Assembly (NCBI GenBank): GCA_018340805.1
Contig: JACMZG010000008.1
Coordinates: 81,620,675 to 81,684,674 of the forward strand
Reading direction: 5' to 3'
Length of the DNA stretch: 64,000 nucleotides
Source: Microvelia longipes
Lineage: Eukaryota; Arthropoda; Insecta; Hemiptera; Veliidae
The translations under genes and the position numbers were made by a program. The notes beneath the pieces were generated by a model, which was not told the DNA's origin, did no database searches, and saw nothing but the letters and a program-made list of their open reading frames with translations. Below are positions 23,959 through 34,915 of the stretch, in pieces (positions within the stretch are counted from its first letter, which is position 1; every line of letters starts with the position of its first letter).

Positions 23959-24734
23959 TAGTCCAAGAGCCATTTTGTACTACTTCAAACCAATTTTTTT
24001 TGTATAATATACCTTAAATTATTAAGAAAAAGCACAGTCTGGCTATCCAAAGTAGCCCTTCATATAAATGCGCTCGCTCAAAATATTAGAAAACCGCACA
24101 AATTTCAGTTTTCTTGTAATAAGTGGTTCCCTGTAGGTCATGTGCAAAACATGAAGAGAACACTTTTTAAAACTAATAAAATTTTCTATTACTAGAGTGT
24201 TATTTTGTCAAAATCGGATCACTACAATAAAAGTTATGATATTTATTAAATGGCCAAAAAAATACACAAAAAGCCAATATTTAGTCAAAGATATTAGCTG
24301 CGACTTTGCATAAATTAACGATTTTTTTAGGGGTTTTTGGAAGAGCTATAACTTTGGTTGTAATCGTCTTATTTTGATGATTAAGCACTCGTTATAAAGA
24401 ACATTTTATCAGCTTTAAAAAATGTTCTCTTCATGTTTTGCACCTGATTCACAGGGAACCACTTTATTTCAAGAAAACTGAAATTTGAGCAATTTTAAAA
24501 ACAAATGAGGATAGGATTTTGAGGATTTCCACTCTGGATCTGGATAGGCAGACTATGTTTTTTCTTCGTATTTTAAGGTATATTTTTATAAAAATTAATA
24601 ATTTATAATTAATTTATTTAATAATTTAATTTAATTTATTTTATTTTATTTTATTATAATTTATTTAATAATTTATAAAATAGTTTAAAGTAGTACAAAA
24701 TGAGTCACATTTCTTCAGGTCCGGCTCTTGTACT
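23959..24734. mobile_element. Family C foldback element, copy 2
   Basis: The left end TAGTCCAAGAGCC plus TTTTGTACTACTTCAAACC is matched by the right end GTAGTACAAAATGAGTCAC ... GGCTCTTGTACTA. Inner arms also pair (AACATGAAGAGAACA against TGTTCTCTTCATGTT; GGTTCCCTG against CAGGGAACC). The right arm carries an AT-only insertion at about 24590-24685. No reading frame. Confidence 0.85.
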
Positions 24735-25569
24735 AGTACGAAATATAAGACACATTTGATTTCCTTAATAAGTAAAAATTAAATTTGGCATCTTCTAGTA
24801 TCACAAGAAAATACTTATGATAAAAAACTTCTTTATCACTAAGATTCTCTTTATCACAACTGATTTGCACTAATAGTGGCTTGTACTTGGGTTAAAACTA
24901 ATTTTCTGATAAAGTATTGTTTTAAAGAGAGACTTCGTTTTTTATCGAACAAAAACAGTTAAAGAAACGATTTTCAAAAAAAATATTTTCCGTCTAATCT
25001 CGAATCTCGCTAGGTAAGAAGCCGCATCTCTCGTAACAAAACCCCTTCAACCGTAAAGTTATGAAGAAAAATATTCATTTTTTTACACTCCTGCATTTAA
25101 CAAGACTTGCTCGGATTATTTATTCCCCGCACACAAAAAAAAACTCGATGTAAGAAAATTCAAATACGAGGCGACGTAACTTAACGGACACGGTGATACT
25201 TTATCAGCTACCGTTAGCGACAAATCGACCTCCTTAGTCATTTAACCATGCAGAAATATGAAGTAACATGGCTACTGTAAAACAATATTGAGATCAATGT
25301 AAGGTGCAAAGAACATGATCTCTTTAAGGCAAAAAAAATTATCATCACCCGATACTGAGATACGAAGTTAGCGGTGATATTTCCTAAAATAGTGTCTCAA
25401 GGTAACAAACAAAGTGAGAATCATTACCTTTCATTAGCTGTTTTTATTTGTTGACGAAGTTAAGTTTTAGCTAATTCTGTGATTTTTTATTTATTAATTC
25501 TAGTCTTATGTATATGTGCTTTATTTGTTTTCTGTGATTTTTAGTTGTTAATGTAGTGTTTAGTTTATT
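24735..25569. other. Spacer, nothing recognised
   Basis: AT-rich, with a few less AT-rich patches near 25000-25330. No open frame over 60 codons and no repeat was seen. Confidence 0.5.
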
Positions 25570-25572
25570 AGA

Positions 25573-25600
25573 CTGATGATGCCCACAGTGTTGGGTGAAA
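25573..25600 (+). ncRNA. Hammerhead-like core motif, isolated
   Basis: CTGATGA (25573-25579), a stem GCCCA / TGGGT around CAGTGT, then GAAA (25597-25600). This is the core order of a hammerhead ribozyme. Convincing outer stems are not visible and the base pair next to CTGATGA is not the usual G-C. It may be a decayed Penelope-like element end or chance. Confidence 0.3.
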
Positions 25601-25854
25601 TGGCCATAGCTTAATTTTATAGCTTATGAAATTATAGAATTAAAGTCATTGTTTTTAATTTATAAAAAATTACCTTTCCTAATTTATCCCGTAGGTAAAT
25701 AGAAAAAGTAATGCGTTTTCAGAAAAAATATAAATAATTACAATTTTCCGTAAATATAACATTATTTCTCGACTATTTTCTCTTTATTTTCGACTATCTT
25801 CTCTTTTTTAAGGTGTCATTTTTACTTTCCTCATTTATACAGTTGGTATATATT

Positions 25855-25998
25855 ACATTTCCTTATTTATACCGTAGGTACATAGGAAAAGTATTGTGTT
25901 TGCAAAAAAAACGAAACCGGGATTTCACCTGAATCATCCGCATTAGGTGTTTTTAAAGATCTCCTGAGTGGTTTTTACTTAGTTGTCTGTCTAAGACT
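25855..25998 (-). repeat. Family A hairpin-end fragment, reverse
   Basis: Starts at ATTTCCTTATTTATACCGT...GGTACATAGGAAAAGT and continues GTGTTTGCAAAA, CGAAACCGGGATTTCACC and GATCTCCTGAGTGGTTTTT before stopping. A weaker second hairpin end sits just upstream at about 25670-25725. Confidence 0.72.
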
Positions 25999-26394
25999 TA
26001 CGACTAAAGAAACTAAATACTCGAAAACAAATTTAGAAAAACCTTGCATCTTCAAGAATGATATGCAAGGAAGATTTGTTCTGAAAACAAGTTATTCGAC
26101 TTTCTTTTTTGTTTTTTATATTTAAAAAATTGTTTAATAATTTTGAAATGCAAATTAACTGATTACGTAAAATTATGAAGCACACAAAAAACTTTACAAA
26201 CATGAAAAGCCAGGCAATAAATTTTATTTTCAAGATTCTTCATGTTTTTCTTAATGCTTCTCACTATTAGCAAAAACAAAGCAGCGGACGGTTTAGAAAC
26301 TGTACCAGTGTCTTCACGCTGATAATATTTGTTCTCTTACTATAGGTATTAGCTGGAATTAATATGCAGTCCACAGAATTCCATAGAGACATAG

Positions 26395-26708
26395 CTATAT
26401 TGCTAGGTCTCTGCTTTCTATATTGCTAGGCATCAGCCTTCTGTATTGCTAGGTCTCTGCCTTCTATATTGCTAGGTCTCTGCCTTCTATATTGTTAGGT
26501 CTCTGGCTTTTATATTGCTAGGTCTCTGCCTTCTATATTCCTAGGTCTCTGCCTTCTGTATTGCTAAGTCTCTGCCTTCTATATTGTTAGGTCTCTGCTT
26601 TTTTTATTGCTAGGTCTCTGCCTTCTGTATTGCTAAGTCTCTGCCTTCTATATTGCTAGGTCTCTGCTTTCTATATTACTAGGTCTCTGCCTTCTATATT
26701 GCCAGGTT
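26395..26708. repeat. 23-bp minisatellite, about 14 units
   Basis: Units read TATTGCTAGGTCTCTGCCTT then CTA, with variants GCTTT, GTTAGG and CTAAG. The last unit grows into a hairpin (26688-26725), followed by GGTTTGGTT-rich sequence. Confidence 0.94.
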
Positions 26709-26725
26709 TGGCAATATAGAAGGCA
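26688..26725. repeat. Perfect hairpin at the end of the 23-bp array
   Basis: TGCCTTCTATATTGCCA and its exact complement flank a 4-base loop. One arm is a minisatellite unit; the other is an inverted unit, so the array ends in an inverted duplication. Confidence 0.85.
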
Positions 26726-26799
26726 AACCACAAAAGGTTTGGTTGGGTTTGGTTTGGCGGGTTGGTTTGGTTGTTGGTTTGTCTTTTATATCAAAGGCA

Positions 26800-28016
26800 G
26801 AGACACAAAAGCTTGCAGATTGAGATGATAAAACTAGAAAGGGATAAAGTAGTTCCAAACAATTTAAGTTTAACTACAGGCATACTAATTCTTTTATTTG
26901 TTTTAGTAAGCCAAATAGCATGAAATACAAAGGATAAGAAATTACACAGCAATTTCTCTATACATATACCTCTATGCAACGTTTTAAATTCATTAAGAAA
27001 AGGATAATAAATTGGGATCTAAGACGATACTACAGTCATAATAATGTAAGTATCGTAATTTTTTAATTTAGCTTTAAGTATAATATGGAAAACACACCAT
27101 CTTTAATTTAAATTTTGCATATTTTAAGCTAAGTCCTTTGCTGCCTAAAATTTGACAAATTGTGAAAACTAACCAGAATTATCTGTCTAAAACTTGTCCT
27201 ATAAGACATTATTTAAATTTATGACACAAATCTCATAGAAAAATAAATCATAAGTTCAAAATAATTTTAGATAAAGAATAAAAATTGTAATCCAGGAGAA
27301 ATTCTCACGAAAAGAGGAAATAAATTGCGGTCCAGACTCCATACATCTCAACACGGAAAAGTGTTTCAAATATAAACGTTTCATAGATAATTCCTTTCAG
27401 TTAAAGAATTTCTGTTGAAGATAATAAATTTGACATCAAGAATCGACAAAAGAAGTCAAGTCTTGCGAATCGAATGAATAATCGACTTTAAGAGCGACGT
27501 GTTTTCTAAACTTAAAACAAAAAAAACATTTTTTAAGATCTGGAAATTCATCTAAAATGATTACATAGACTCGAATATATGTTGTGTTAAGTTGTTATGA
27601 ATATAGCTAAGAATAAGCTTTACTCTGGACATACAAGAAAGAAATTTGCTAAGGATCATTTAAAAAGAATGACCTCTGTGAGGTCAAGAGCAGTATGATT
27701 TAGCGCTAGACACATCACATCCACTCTGGTATTTAAAGATGTGACTCAGACGGCATTTTAAAATATGACTTTTTAATTCATTGATAATTTCCTTAGCTAA
27801 AGAATACTGTCGCTTAGACAGATCTTTTACAATGTTTAAAAGTTTTAAAGTTTAATTCTTAAAATAGAATAAGAAACACTAATCAACTGGAGTCAATCGA
27901 ATTCTCTAGGAGGGTTTTGCCTAAATTTTACCACCAAAGCTAAGTCAGCAGTTTTGTAGATTTAATACAAATAAATTTAACAGATAGACCCAATTGGTCT
28001 CACTAACAGAAAACCC
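26800..28016. other. AT-rich spacer, nothing recognised
   Basis: No domain-bearing frame (the 62-codon minus-strand frame at 26791-26979 has none) and no clear repeat. Confidence 0.5.
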
Positions 28017-28065
28017 GAAACAGAGTAAAGTTAACCTTTGCCAAGTAGTAAGTATTCTTAAAAGA

Positions 28066-28227
28066 ACGCGACATAATGCAAAAAAAGCGTGGGGAAATAA
28101 TGCAAGGGAGCCAATGAGGTTAATCCTAGATGTTTAACCACTCCCCCAATTTCAAATCAGGCCAACCTTATTGGTTCCTTAACACTATTTTCCTGCGCTG
28201 TCAACTGATTATATAAGTGTGTCGTAC
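28066..28227 (-). mobile_element. Family B MITE, copy 3, reverse orientation
   Basis: Reverse copy of the family: the AGCCAATGAGGTTAATCCT segment leads and CAACCTTATTGGTTCC follows. The right tip is TGTGTCGTA. It is flanked by two diverged ~53-bp direct copies of local sequence (28017-28070 and 28239-28290). Confidence 0.8.
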
Positions 28228-28382
28228 TATATTATAAAACGAAACGGAGTAAACTTAACCTAGTAGTAAGTGTTTCTAAAAGAAGGCAATAAGATACAAA
28301 AATATTTAGGTTTACTAACGTGTTAGTAAACGTGGTTAGTATACTAAAGTTAGAAATCTGTCAATGACGTTCGATTAACTCG

Positions 28383-29160
28383 AAGAGTTATTGAACGGCT
28401 CATCATATGATTGGCCTACTCATTGTATTTACGTCATATCAAACCAAGAGTTATGGAACGGCTCTTCATATGATTAGCTTACTTATTGTATTTACCCCAG
28501 ATCAAACCAAGAGTTATGGAACCTTATCATATTGGCCTACTCATTAATTTACGTCAGATCAAACAAGAGTTATGGACGGCTCATCATATGATGGCCTACT
28601 TTTTTGTATTTACGGAGATCAACCAAGAGTTATGGAACGGCTCATCATACGATTGGCCCACTCATTGTATTTACGTCAGATCAAACCAAGAGTTATGGAA
28701 CGGCTCATCATATGATTGGCCTACTCTTTGTATTTACGTGAGATCAAACCAAGAGTTATGGAACGGCTCATCATACGATTGGCCTACTCTTTGTATTTAC
28801 GTGAGATCAAACCAAGAGTTATGGAACGGCTCATCATATGATTGGCCTCCTCATTGTATTTACGTCAGATCAAACCAAGAGTTATGGAACGATCATCATA
28901 AGAATTGTATTACGTCAGATCAAACAAGATGGAACGCTTATCATATGATTAGTCTCCTCATTGTATTTACGTCAGATCAAACCAAGAGTTATGGAACGGC
29001 TTATCATATGATTAGCCTCCTCATTGTATTTACGTCAGATCGAACCAAGAGTTATGGAACGGCATCATATGATAGGCCTCCTCATTGTATTACGTCAGAT
29101 CAACAAGATTATGGAACGGCTTACATATGATTAGCCTCCTCATTGTATTTACGTCAGAAC
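28383..29160. repeat. 63-bp minisatellite, about 12-13 units
   Basis: Units contain GATCAAACCAAGAGTTATGG, AACGGCTCATCATATGATTG and CCTACTCATTGTATTTACGT. The unit is 63 bp, a multiple of three, and is open in two plus-strand frames, so a 214-codon frame (28486-29130) runs through the array despite several indels. The translated repeat (21 residues, including QELWNGSSYDWP) matches no family I know, and nothing around it looks like an exon. I read it as satellite DNA. Confidence 0.9.
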
Positions 29161-30089
29161 AGACGTACGTGTTGTTATAAAGTTATATTCACAGCATAAA
29201 TGGAATGATTAACCTCATCTTACTGAGAATTGACTTAATGATCGGTCAGACAAGAATTTCGCAACAAGCCTAAAACTGAAGTCTGACATCTAATCAAGGT
29301 TTTTATAACCGATCAATTCCTCCAACATTTTGACATCTCAGTGATCACATGATTGAGAAAACTCGACAATAACTCAACTTGGGAGAGTAATTTTGAAGAA
29401 ACACTAATATTAATCGAACAAGATGTCAGTTTCTTAAAGAGTTGAAAGGAAGTAACTTTAAACGTCAATTTAAGGGACGTTACTATGTCAAACCACCTAT
29501 CCATTAAACACTTATACGAAAAGAATTATACTACACAAAATGAGAAAACGGTTGTATTCAGTAAACAAATATAAATGAAAACAAGGGAAATCGTAAAAAT
29601 TGGTTCAAACAAATAGATCTAGTTATTGAACATAGTGATCTTTTTATGAGCACACTAATTGCCCTATAGAATCGAGAAATAGCTCAATGAGTGGTCATAA
29701 TATAATCCAATAACTTAGCAACGAATGTTTCATAAACAATGTGTTCATCTTGAGGACGAACGAAGCGATACGTAAATGGATCAGAGCTAAAGATGGAATT
29801 TGATACTTCAAGGACTATTCAAGTTTTTCTTTTTTTTAAAAAAAAGCGTTTCCATGTTTTTAAAGCTAAAACGTAAATCAAGGCTGTTTTAGGGTTAGTC
29901 GACAGACTAATACGTAGCATACAACCATACGTACGTAGCCTACGTTAATAGTTAGGCTCTATACTGATATAAAAATATACACATGACAGGTTTAATCAAA
30001 CGCCATTGGATTGCATCGGCTATATCAACACAACATCGGCTTCGCCTCTTTAGTCCTTTGAATATAAAAATGAACAAAGTTATGCTGAA
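29161..30089. other. Spacer, nothing recognised
   Basis: Contains a 63-codon minus-strand frame (29313-29504) without recognisable motifs and a run of mixed T then A near 29830-29850. Confidence 0.45.
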
Positions 30090-30235
30090 AGACGTCCACG
30101 GACTCGCTTCGCTCGTCCTAAGACAGTAAATACATTAGTTTTATTTCCAGCGGTTACCGATCCAGGCATTGATCTCGCTCGATGCTGCTAATCTTTTATG
30201 ATCTGACAAAAACCGTAGATATTCTTTCTATATTG
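30090..30235 (+). repeat. Family A 5'-half fragment
   Basis: GACTCGCTTCGCTCGTCC, CAGCGGTTACCGATCCAGGC and CTGACAAAAACCGTAGATAT occur in family order; the rest is absent. Confidence 0.65.
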
Positions 30236-31289
30236 AGACCCATAATTTTAAGGCATTTAAAGAGTTAAAGAGCAACATTTCCTTTTAGGAGCTCTATATA
30301 AATCCTTTTAAAATATTTACAAATTCCTTTTTAAAGATTTACAAATCGTTAAAAAGCTGTTATTATAAAAAGATATTTTAACGTAAAACAAAGACTGTCA
30401 GATATTTAAGAAAGAACAAGTTTTCGCATGGAACCCAAACGAAAAATTTCAACATTTTTAACTCCAAACTAGAACACCGTATCAAAGAACATCCGAAGCT
30501 AATCCTATTACATCGCCTACATAGAAGATTAAACATATCAATCAAAAACATAATAACTTATAACTAAGTTTCTAAATTGATTTACAAAATTAAACATCAA
30601 GAAAAAAACAAGGTGGGAGGTATAAATTATATGCTGAGAGATTTAAAATTAAATAAAGTTTTACAACACCTACGTCCTAACAATAACATTGCATCAAATA
30701 TTTATTACAATATTATGAATAACATCATTTTTAAAATAATTTTTACTCTTGCCTGAGTGCGATCACTGGATTGTTTCTCAGCCAAGCATCTTCTCAGCCA
30801 AGCATCTCAAGCCACTAAAACTATTTAACTCTAATACTTGTAACCTTCGAATAATACTATTATAGAAGGAGCATATGACCGTAAACACAATGTAATTCTA
30901 CTGATAACACGAAAGCCGGTTAATTGGTGGTCATAAGTAGGGTTACCACCCTAACAACAAAACATTATTTTAAATATGTGTCATAAATATCCATTAATGA
31001 AGAAAGAAAGTAAAGAACAAATATAATAACTTATATAAAAAACACCAGCTGAGTATTTAATAAAAATGGTCTTAGATGACAAAAGGATAGCGGGATACAA
31101 GAATCTACATTTAGTTGACGAGGACTACTCTTAATATAATTTTAATTAAAAACGTTAGGTTAAACTACAATTTAAAATGCTTAAAATATTGTAATGCACC
31201 GATATTTATATTAATATTTTATGAATAATCGATCATTAATTAATGATTCATGACTCATACATGACTGTAGACAGAGTCATGTAGTCCGC
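30236..31289. other. AT-rich spacer, nothing recognised
   Basis: Only small local direct repeats (for example CAGCCAAGCATCT twice near 30780-30807). Confidence 0.5.
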
Positions 31290-31650
31290 TACATGTTCTT
31301 GTATTCTTCTTTTTTAATTTAATTATAACTATCTTATTTCTAATTATTATACTATTTTAAATTTAATTTCTATATCTTATATTACTAATCTATCATCCTT
31401 TTCATGTAAAATTATTTTCCTTATTTTTAAACAATTTATTCTTGTTAAACTTTAGATTATATTCAAAATTGTTATTTCTTTTTTAGTCTATTCATATTAT
31501 AATTTTAATTTCTTTTTTGTACTTAAATTTTTATAATGTATAAAAAAATTTATTTGTGTGTGCAATTTTTATTTAATTTAATTTTTTCTTAATTGTTATT
31601 TTTGTAAAAAGGGTAATTTTGCCCGTTATTGTATTAATAAATAAATAAGA
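31290..31650 (+). repeat. Possible retroposon 3' tail
   Basis: T-rich sequence ending GGGTAATTTTGCCCGTTATT then GTATTAATAAATAAATAAG, which resembles the AATAAA-type simple tail of LINE 3' ends. Similar 14-base segments, TTCTTGTATTCTTC on the left and CTCGTGTATTCTCC on the right, could be a diverged target duplication. Weak evidence. Confidence 0.35.
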
Positions 31651-31788
31651 GCTCGTGTATTCTCCCTCTAAGTATAAATATCTTTGCTTACAAAAATTAA
31701 GCCAGAAATTAATTTTTCAGAAAAAAGTTACTTTTGTAACTTTTCAACCGTGTTGAATCTTGCCCAAAATATAGATAATGAAAATTAC

Positions 31789-31971
31789 TCAGCTGAAACA
31801 ATTTTCTAACTTTACAAATTTACTGTCAAAACCCATACACACTACTCTTATAACTACCATTTCTAATGAAATTACAATTATTTGCAAAAGAACAATGGTT
31901 ACCAAGAATGCCAAGGTCACTGTATTCCAACCTGCTGACATTTGACTAATCCAAATAAGGGACAAGCACAC
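31789..31971 (-). other. Short hydrophobic open frame, gene status unproven
   Basis: A 60-codon minus-strand frame beginning at GTG (no ATG). Its middle (VTLAFLVTIVLLQIIVISL) looks like one membrane helix, followed by a Met/Val/Arg stretch. It overlaps no repeat family seen here and is somewhat less AT-rich than its surroundings. It could be one exon of a gene with large introns or chance; splice sites cannot be judged. Confidence 0.15.
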
Positions 31972-33814
31972 CCAACCTTGTCTCTCTGTTTAGACTTAAA
32001 GTCACGCCGTAGCAAAACTAAATATGGCCGCCAATATAATCAATATCAATTACATTAAACAAATAATTAAATGAAAAAAAAGGTCATACTTATTATATTT
32101 TTAATTTATTCAAAACATCATAATTGTTTAATATATTTAATTATTTGAAATCCTTCAGTTTGTTTTATTTAATATATTTTTAAATTTTAATTTATTTAAT
32201 TACATTCGCGATTCACGTTAATAATCTCAATGATCTATTTTACAAAAGTTTTAATTTCACTTTAAATTTAATTATAACTATTATTTTAATATATTTTTAT
32301 ACTAAACGGTTTTATAATAATAATAACTTATAAAATCTAATAAAATAATCAACAAAGGTTAACAGAAGAAATTAAATAAATACGAAAAATATTTCAGTTA
32401 TAAGTTGTCTAAGGTTATTTTATAGTTTGGGGGAAATAGTAGTTAGGTGGGATATTTGGTCATCAGGGACAGAGGTCCCAAGATCAAGGTGACCAAGTTC
32501 TTCAGCAATATGGTACCTAAAAGATTTATTTTATTGTGCACGTGATATCTCAGTTTCTATTGTATTCTTATTGCTAAAACCTATACCCCCAAAAACAAAA
32601 TACAGTATTACCCTTCTTAAGTTAAAAAAATCGGAAACAGGGTCCCTCGGAAATTTTTCTTACCCTATTGAATACGTGACCAAAAGGGGGAGACCTGACC
32701 AAAAAAATATGTTTTGGCACAAAATCCGTTTCAGAACAAACAGGTGGCACCTCCGAAAATTAAGATGGGAGGGGTCGACCAAAAAATATTGAAATAAAAT
32801 TCCAAAAAAAATTTCCCCGAGGCATAAGCAATACTGTTATTCAATCAAATCAAATAGAATTAAAATAATTACTTACAAAAAGCACTTATTTTATAACATA
32901 CCTGCAACAGAGAAAAAATATACTTATTAGACTCATTAAAAACAATATGCCCAAAGAATGAATATTTTAAACAATCAAACAATGAAGTAATAAAACATAA
33001 TAATGATAAAAAAATAATAAGAATAATAGTAATAAAAATAAACTAAAAATAAATATTTTTCAAGCCAACAAAATCAAACCAAAAAACATAATAAAAATAT
33101 ACACATTATCACAACGTAATTTATAGAGGGACTTAAAATACATCAACTCAAAATCAACCAGTTAATTACAAAATAAAGATAAAAAATAAATTCAATAGGA
33201 CTAGAAAAAAACAATAAAAGCTTTATTTTAAATGTACGAATTTTAAATAAAAGTTTTCACAAATAATGGCCATTATAATAAAGCAATACTTAATTTTCTT
33301 TTGTAATCTATACAATTAAATTAACAAATTTATAAATAAAATAACGATGCAATAAAACGAAATAATTAAATAAGTTAAAACAAGACAACTTAAAAGGATG
33401 TAAAATACAATGAGTCAAAAATTATTAACAAGTCAATTACAAAATTAAGATACATTCAAGTGGCACGACTAGAATATCAAATACGTACTCCATACGACTT
33501 ACATGTGTAAGAGCTTATTTGTCAGAACATATACAATAAAAATACATCCACTCCTATACTTAAAATATTGAAGTTTTAAATTATTTTGTAATTTTATTAT
33601 TTGTATTATATAGATCACACAGTCACGAGAAATTATATTAAGAAATGAAATAATCAAAACGTGTTTGAAGAATATTTTATTTTATTAAAATATGACGTTT
33701 ATATTATTACGTAATAAAAAATAAAAATATAATGTTGCGAGTAAAGGATTTGAATTAAATTATTACAAATGAAATTCTTTTAAAAATAATAAAATTTGAA
33801 ATAATAAAGATCTT
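31972..33814. other. AT-rich spacer with a degraded A-like patch
   Basis: 32620-32680 has AAATCGGAAACAGGGTCCCT and CGGAAATTTTTCTTAC, resembling a degraded family A 5' end. A 73-codon plus-strand frame (32571-32792) runs across this less AT-rich patch, is rich in Lys and Arg and has no recognised domain. The remainder is A-rich. Confidence 0.4.
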
Positions 33815-34078
33815 ATCTACGGGAGACTTCGGAACTTTTCTACTCTGATCGGATTGGCCAAGCACAGCCTAACTGCTTCGGACTCGCTTAACTCGTCCCC
33901 AGCATATAAAAACGTCATAAATTTATAATAAATTATAAATTTATTTATAAAATAAAGATGTACTAAATTATATCTTCAGTCTTACTTCGTTAATCCCGCC
34001 CGCGTACTAACCACGCTCGACGCAAATTGAAGTGAAGCTTTATGTACATATTTATTACCTAATAAGACAAGTAGTAAT
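33815..34078 (+). repeat. Family A copy, 5' half, split by an insertion
   Basis: Shows the CTTCGGAACTTTTCTACTCT, GCTTCGGACTCGCTTAACTC and TATGTACATATTTATTACCT segments in order. The matching 3' half resumes at about 34590, so family G (34079-34580) is nested inside it. Confidence 0.7.
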
Positions 34079-34580
34079 ATAGTAGGCCACGTTGTTGGGC
34101 CCTTTTTGTCAGCTCCCTAAGATAGCGTTCTACTCCTTTCAATTTCAAATGTAGGTATATTTTATCTAATCTAGACAGAAGAGCCGTGGATGGTTCCTCT
34201 CATGCTTTTTTCAAGCAATCACACATATTTTCACTGACTCTTATTGTCTAGTGAAAATAGGAAGAACACGTGCCCTCACTGTTAAACCAAACCTCCACAC
34301 ACTTTAAACTACAATGAAGAAACAGTATAGTATTATAATGAATCTACTATAAGTGCTCTAAATTTTGCCTATACCCAGTTTCATATAGGGTACGAGATCT
34401 TTATCGAGTACCTGACAACGCACAGGCTCGAGACCACCGGCTTTACGTCCTTTCTGAAAGACGTGGTACGCAGAATTGTTATCCCTCTCATAAAAATCCC
34501 AGATGCCCGTGCTGGGATTGAACCCAAGATTAAATAAACTCGGAAGTTTAAATTCCATTCATTCTCCAAATAAGGCACAC
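34079..34580 (-). mobile_element. Family G SINE-like retroposon with B box
   Basis: Read on the minus strand, the head contains GGGTTCAATCCC (34514-34525), a good match to the pol III B box, followed by CACGGGCATCTGGGATTTTT and the AAAGGACGTAAAGCCGGTGG block of a kind seen in tRNA-derived SINEs. The tail (34079-34320) is shared with 13308-13550. No A box is certain. The overlapping 65-66-codon frames here are SINE body. It is inserted in a family A copy. Confidence 0.65.
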
Positions 34581-34589
34581 TCGAACTAA

Positions 34590-34915
34590 ATTTTAATTCA
34601 AATAGTTTTATATCAGATTTTTAACAAAAATTATACATGACATACGATAACATTTGAACAAATGGGGATAATAGAATGAAACTTGAAAAAAAAAATGCTG
34701 ACCTTATATAGGATTTATTACATGCGAGCCAAATTTCCCACCGAACTAATAATTTTAATGATTGTTTTGAAACCATTGCTGACTTCAAAATGACAGTTAA
34801 TGAAGTCATAAAAAAATATTTTTCAGATAGCATAACTAGAAGTTAAGAGTGATTTTTGTACATAGTTTCAACTCTCAAGCATAAAACAATGGAAGCTACA
34901 ATAATAACAGACACA
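34590..34915 (+). repeat. Family A copy, 3' half, split by an insertion
   Basis: Resumes the family A body after the family G insertion: TTCAACTCTCAAGCATAAAA and GGAAGCTACAATAATAACAG. The terminal hairpin is missing. The 70-codon minus-strand frame (34621-34833) is body sequence. Confidence 0.68.

Noticed and set aside
26725..26790. GGTTTGGTT-rich stretch as telomere-like repeat
   Set aside because: Units are irregular and do not match the insect TTAGG or other common telomere motifs.
28486..29130. 214-codon frame with 21-residue repeats as a repetitive protein gene
   Set aside because: It is the 63-bp minisatellite. Indels switch the frame between units and no other coding signal surrounds it.
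34358..34578. Two overlapping minus-strand frames of 65-66 codons
   Set aside because: Both lie inside the SINE-like family G with a pol III B box, so coding is unlikely.
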